Source of the DNA: Acidimicrobiia bacterium
GTDB lineage: Bacteria; Actinomycetota; Acidimicrobiia; IMCC26256; PALSA-555
DNA length: 6,454 nucleotides
Direction of reading: 5' to 3'
NCBI GenBank assembly: GCA_017853455.1
Contig: JAFMJM010000140.1
Coordinates: 1 to 6,454 of the forward strand
Position 1 is the stretch's first letter. Each line of letters begins with the position of its first letter. Both the position numbers and the translations under genes were made by a program. This document shows positions 3,638 through 6,454 of the stretch, piece after piece. The notes beneath the pieces were generated by a model. That model had not been told where the DNA came from, did no database searches, and saw nothing but the letters and a program-made list of their open reading frames with translations.

Positions 3638-6454
3638 ATGGGACCGCACCGCCGCCGCACGCCCGTCGGGCTGGTCCTCCTGGTGCTGGCGGCCGCGCTG
3701 CTCGGATCGGTGGTCACCTCGGTGGCTGCGACCGGAGGCTCGGGGACGGCGACGGTCCGGGCGCAGGCCGGCGCGGAAGCGCGGCGGGAATCGGAACGCG
3801 AACGCGAGCGCGAACGCGAGCGGGAGCGGGCCGGGGTCAACGGGGCCCAGGCCGTCGGCCCCGGGGTGTCGTCGTCCGGCAGGGCGGAGACGGCATCGGC
3901 GGGTGCGGTCGACTCCACGGTCTCGACCTTCAACGACACCTCGCCGCCGTTGCGCGACCTGGCGTCCCGCCCGTTGCCCCGCGGCGAGCGTCTGGGCCCC
4001 GACGGCGAGCCCGAGGAGGGTGCGGTCCGCACCGATCTCGCGCCGCATCCGAAGGGCGACGGCAACGACCCGGTGGCCCAGCGCTCACCGGCGGCGCCCA
4101 CCGCGTCGAGCATCACGACCGGGACGTCCTTCGACGGGCCCGGCGTCGGGGTGTCGACGGTGCAGTGGATCCCGCCGGACCCCAACAGCGCGGTCGGCCC
4201 GAACCACGTCGTGTCGGTGGTCAACACCGACCTGGTCGTGCAGTCGAAGACGGGCACGATCGTCCTGGGCCCGGTCGGCACGAGCACCGTGTGGTCGGGC
4301 TTCGCCGGTGCCTGCGGCACCACCAACGACGGTGACGCGGTCGTGCGCTACGACCGCCTCGCCGCCCGGTGGGTCATCACCCAGTTCGCCGATGTCGCCT
4401 CGACGACCGGGCCGTACCTCGAGTGCGTCGCCGTCAGCGCGACCACCGACCCGACCGGATCGTGGAACCGGTACGCCTTCTCGTTCGCGAACTTCCCCGA
4501 CTACCCCAAGCTGTCGGTGTGGGGCGACGCCTACCTGATCACGTACCAGATGTTCTCCCCGGCGGGTGGCTGGGTCGGACCGACGGTGTGCGGGATGCAG
4601 CGGGCGGCCATGCTCAACGGCGCTGCGGCGGCGCAGCAGTGCTACGCGCTCGGATCGCAGTTCGGGGGCCCGCTCGCCGCCGACAACGACGGGGCGACCC
4701 CGGTGCCGTCGGGTGCCGGGATCCCGGTGCTCGCCCTGAAGGACACCGACAACACGTCGCTGTCGGTGTGGACCCTCCGGTTCGACTGGACCACGCCGGC
4801 CAACTCGTCGATCACCGGGCCGTCGGCGCTGAGCGTGGCGGCGTTCACCCCGGCCTGCGGCGGTGGGTCCTGCATCCCCCAGCCGGGCACGACGAACCCC
4901 CTGGACTCGATGGCCGACCGGCTGATGTACCGGTTGGCCTACCGCAACTTCGGCTCCTACGAGGCCATGGTCGTGAGCCACACGGTGCAGGCCGGCAGCG
5001 CGATCGGTGTGCGGTGGTACGAGATCCGCCGCACGGGGTCGACGCTGTCGGTCTTCCAGCAGGGCACGTACGTCCCGGACGGCAACGCCCGCTGGATGCC
5101 GAGCATCGCGATGGACCGGGTGGGCAACATCGCCGTCGGCTACTCGTTGTCGGGTACGACGGTGAAGCCGAGCCTGGCGGCCGTCGGTCGCCTGGCCGGT
5201 GACCCGACCGGAACGCTCGGTCAGCCCGAGGTCCGCCTGGTCACGGGGCAGGGATCCCAGACCGGGTCGATCCAGCGCTGGGGCGACTACTTCTCCATGA
5301 ACGTCGATCCGGCCGACGACTGCACCTTCTGGTTCACGGGCGAGTACCTCAAGTCCGACGGCAGCCGGAACTGGAGCACCCGCGTGTCGTCGTTCGTCCT
5401 GCCCGGGTGCACGGGGCCGGTGGTCCCGGAGTTCTCGCTGTCGACGTCGCCGACCTCGGGGTCGGTCAGCCCGGGGAGCTCGGTCTCGACCACGGTCGGC
5501 TCGACGGTGGTCCAGGGTGCCGCCCAGTCGGTGCAGCTGTCGGCATCGGGGCTGCCCGCCGGTGCGTCGGCCTCGTTCTCACCCGCGACGGTCACGGCCG
5601 GGAGCGCGTCGACCCTCACGATCACGACGTCGGGGACCACACCGGTGGGGACCTATCCGATCACCGTCACCGGAACGGGGTCGTCGGTGACCCGCACCAC
5701 CACCTATTCGCTCGTGGTCGCCGCCGCCGACTTCTCGGTGGCGGTGTCGCCGACGTCGACGACGGTCGCCCGCGGTGCGACGGCGACCCTGATGGTGTCG
5801 TCCGTCGCCGTCGGGACCCCGCAGCGGGTCACGTGGTCGGCGACCGGCCTGCCGACCGGGGTGCAGGCGACCTTCAGCCCATCGGCCGTGACGGCCGGCT
5901 CGTCGTCGACCCTCACCCTGACCGCCTCGAGTAGCGCGAAACTCGGCTCCGTGACCGTGACGATCCGCGGCGCGGGAACTGCCGGGACGCGCACGGCATC
6001 ACTCGGGCTCAAGGTGCTCACCGTCAACCCGGTGGTGAATCCCGGCTTCGAGACCGGCGTGCTGACGCCGTGGGTCAAGACCGGGACGGCTTCGGTGGTG
6101 ACGACGAATCCCCAGGCCGGGACGAGGTCGGCGATGACGGGTGCGACCACCCGGACCAATGGTGACTCGAAGATCGTCCAGACGGTGACGGCCCCGACCG
6201 GCGCGACGCAGGTGTCGTTCTGGTACCGCACGTACTGCCCCGACAGCCTGACCTACGACTGGTCGACGGCCACGCTCAAGGACAACACCACCAACGTCAC
6301 GACGACCATCCTGCCGCGCACCTGCACGGCGACCGGCATCTGGCGGCAGGTGACCTGGCCGGTGGTCGCCGGACGCTCCTACACGCTGACGCTGATCAAC
6401 CACGACGACAACTACGTCGCCGACCCCACCTACACGCAGTTCGACTCGATCGCG
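3638..6454 (+). CDS. Large secreted modular protein: propeller-like domain, two Ig-like repeats, jelly-roll-like module (3' end outside window)
   Basis: The frame is open for 939 codons to the window edge, with G or C at almost every third position. The start ATG at 3638 has GGGAG eight bases upstream. Residues 1-30 are a signal peptide (hydrophobic 10-30, likely cut SVA/A). A disordered linker follows, with six Glu-Arg pairs (53-64) and Pro/Ala/Ser-rich sequence to about 165. Residues 170-591 form a large beta-rich domain of a family I recall from secreted proteins of environmental bacteria. Its landmarks are PPDPNSAVGPNHVV (179-192), WSGFAGACGTTNDGDAVV, ANFPDYPKLSVWGDAY, SMADRLMYRLAYRNFG, RWMPSIAMD and RWGDYFSMNVDPADDCTFWF (547-566). 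Its eight or so cysteines suit disulfides outside the cell. Ig-like repeats start at 597 and 698, and a final module starts at N797 (VVNPGFETG). No enzymatic motif is recognised. The role may be surface binding, adhesion or polymer recognition (inference). Confidence 0.9.
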   Translation, partial: MGPHRRRTPVGLVLLVLAAALLGSVVTSVAATGGSGTATVRAQAGAEARRESERERERERERERAGVNGAQAVGPGVSSSGRAETASAGAVDSTVSTFNDTSPPLRDLASRPLPRGERLGPDGEPEEGAVRTDLAPHPKGDGNDPVAQRSPAAPTASSITTGTSFDGPGVGVSTVQWIPPDPNSAVGPNHVVSVVNTDLVVQSKTGTIVLGPVGTSTVWSGFAGACGTTNDGDAVVRYDRLAARWVITQFADVASTTGPYLECVAVSATTDPTGSWNRYAFSFANFPDYPKLSVWGDAYLITYQMFSPAGGWVGPTVCGMQRAAMLNGAAAAQQCYALGSQFGGPLAADNDGATPVPSGAGIPVLALKDTDNTSLSVWTLRFDWTTPANSSITGPSALSVAAFTPACGGGSCIPQPGTTNPLDSMADRLMYRLAYRNFGSYEAMVVSHTVQAGSAIGVRWYEIRRTGSTLSVFQQGTYVPDGNARWMPSIAMDRVGNIAVGYSLSGTTVKPSLAAVGRLAGDPTGTLGQPEVRLVTGQGSQTGSIQRWGDYFSMNVDPADDCTFWFTGEYLKSDGSRNWSTRVSSFVLPGCTGPVVPEFSLSTSPTSGSVSPGSSVSTTVGSTVVQGAAQSVQLSASGLPAGASASFSPATVTAGSASTLTITTSGTTPVGTYPITVTGTGSSVTRTTTYSLVVAAADFSVAVSPTSTTVARGATATLMVSSVAVGTPQRVTWSATGLPTGVQATFSPSAVTAGSSSTLTLTASSSAKLGSVTVTIRGAGTAGTRTASLGLKVLTVNPVVNPGFETGVLTPWVKTGTASVVTTNPQAGTRSAMTGATTRTNGDSKIVQTVTAPTGATQVSFWYRTYCPDSLTYDWSTATLKDNTTNVTTTILPRTCTATGIWRQVTWPVVAGRSYTLTLINHDDNYVADPTYTQFDSIA
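3794..3829 (+). repeat. Glu-Arg dipeptide repeat (six copies) in the exoprotein linker
   Basis: Twelve codons alternate GAA/GAG and CGC/CGG, giving six Glu-Arg pairs at residues 53-64, shortly after the signal peptide. The mixed synonymous codons argue against very recent slippage and for some selection on the protein sequence. Such alternating charge tends to form a single stable helix or a polyampholyte spacer; that reading is inference. Confidence 0.85.
5426..6025 (+). repeat. Two tandem Ig-like domain repeats, 100-residue period
   Basis: Within the large exoprotein, residues 597-697 and 698-796 align without large gaps. FSLSTSPTSGSVSPG matches FSVAVSPTSTTVARG. GLPAGASASFSPATVTAGSA matches GLPTGVQATFSPSAVTAGSS, and STLTITTSGTTPVG matches STLTLTASSSAKLG. 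The Phe at 599 and at 699 mark the 100-residue period. This is the common bacterial extracellular Ig-like fold, with 'LP.G..a.FSP' as its signature. The copies differ in both protein and DNA, so the duplication is old or the modules were acquired separately. They probably act as stalk or spacer units. Confidence 0.85.
6026..6454 (+). other. C-terminal jelly-roll-like (carbohydrate-binding-type) module of the exoprotein, incomplete
   Basis: From residue 797 the sequence NPVVNPGFETG...LTPWVKTGTASV has the 'N.GFE.G...W' opening typical of beta-sandwich modules found at the ends of secreted bacterial proteins. It is followed by QVSFWYRTYCPD, GIWRQVTWPVVAG and YTLTLINHDD. The last visible residues, YTQFDSIA, look like the usual final strand ('..fDdv.l'), so the protein probably ends shortly after the window. 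Whether it binds sugar is not shown by the sequence. C-type residues in CPDS and RTCTATG may form a disulfide. Confidence 0.6.

Noticed and set aside
2183..4048. A 621-codon open frame on the minus strand
   Set aside because: It is antisense to the cupin gene and the start of the exoprotein gene, and out of frame with the anhydrase. The product is low-complexity and Arg-rich with no recognisable domain.
2050..4335. A 761-codon open frame on the plus strand
   Set aside because: It runs antisense across the carbonic anhydrase gene and then out of frame through the cupin and exoprotein genes. Its translation is Arg/Gly/Pro-rich with no family motifs, typical of a non-coding frame in GC-rich DNA.
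4085..4981. A 298-codon minus-strand frame inside the exoprotein gene
   Set aside because: The opposite strand carries a continuous, motif-rich coding frame with strong GC bias at third positions; this one is its shadow.
5704..6231. A 175-codon minus-strand frame opposite the Ig-like region
   Set aside because: Its Val/Thr-rich sequence mirrors the Val/Thr/Ser-rich coding strand; there is no ribosome-binding site or family match.

Overview
The window is a very GC-rich stretch of bacterial chromosome with dense coding, GTG starts and third codon positions that are almost all G or C. These features, together with a small beta-carbonic anhydrase resembling the mycobacterial type, suggest a high-GC actinomycete (Actinomycetota). 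A deep branch such as Acidimicrobiia is possible, but that is a guess. There are six protein genes, two of them cut by the window edges. I found no RNA gene, CRISPR array, insertion sequence or attachment site, and no stretch over 300 bases lacks a gene.

Layout. Positions 1-615 (+) are the 3' end of infB (translation initiation factor IF-2). It ends in a strong GC hairpin (about 625-653) that can terminate transcription from both sides. The facing genes form a minus-strand operon read from 2544 down to 658: a beta-carbonic anhydrase, a four-helix UPF0114/YqhA-type membrane protein whose GTG start overlaps the anhydrase stop codon by four bases, and a classical short-chain dehydrogenase/reductase. 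A 61-base divergent gap (2545-2605) holds possible promoters and separates this operon from two plus-strand genes for exported proteins. The first (2606-3562) has a signal peptide, an Ala-Gly repeat, a cupin domain and a second beta-barrel-like domain. It is followed by a perfect 10-bp hairpin. The second (3638 to the window end, at least 939 residues) has a signal peptide, a charged Glu-Arg repeat, a large secreted propeller-like domain, two 100-residue Ig-like repeats and a C-terminal jelly-roll-like module.

How they fit together. The minus-strand operon looks like a small inorganic-carbon or ion-related unit (anhydrase plus membrane protein) with an oxidoreductase behind it. The overlap makes co-expression of the first two very likely, but a shared function is inference. 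The two plus-strand genes encode envelope or extracellular proteins and probably form separate transcripts. The points most worth attention are the large modular exoprotein, the exported cupin fusion, the tight anhydrase/UPF0114 coupling, and infB ending an operon without rbfA behind it.
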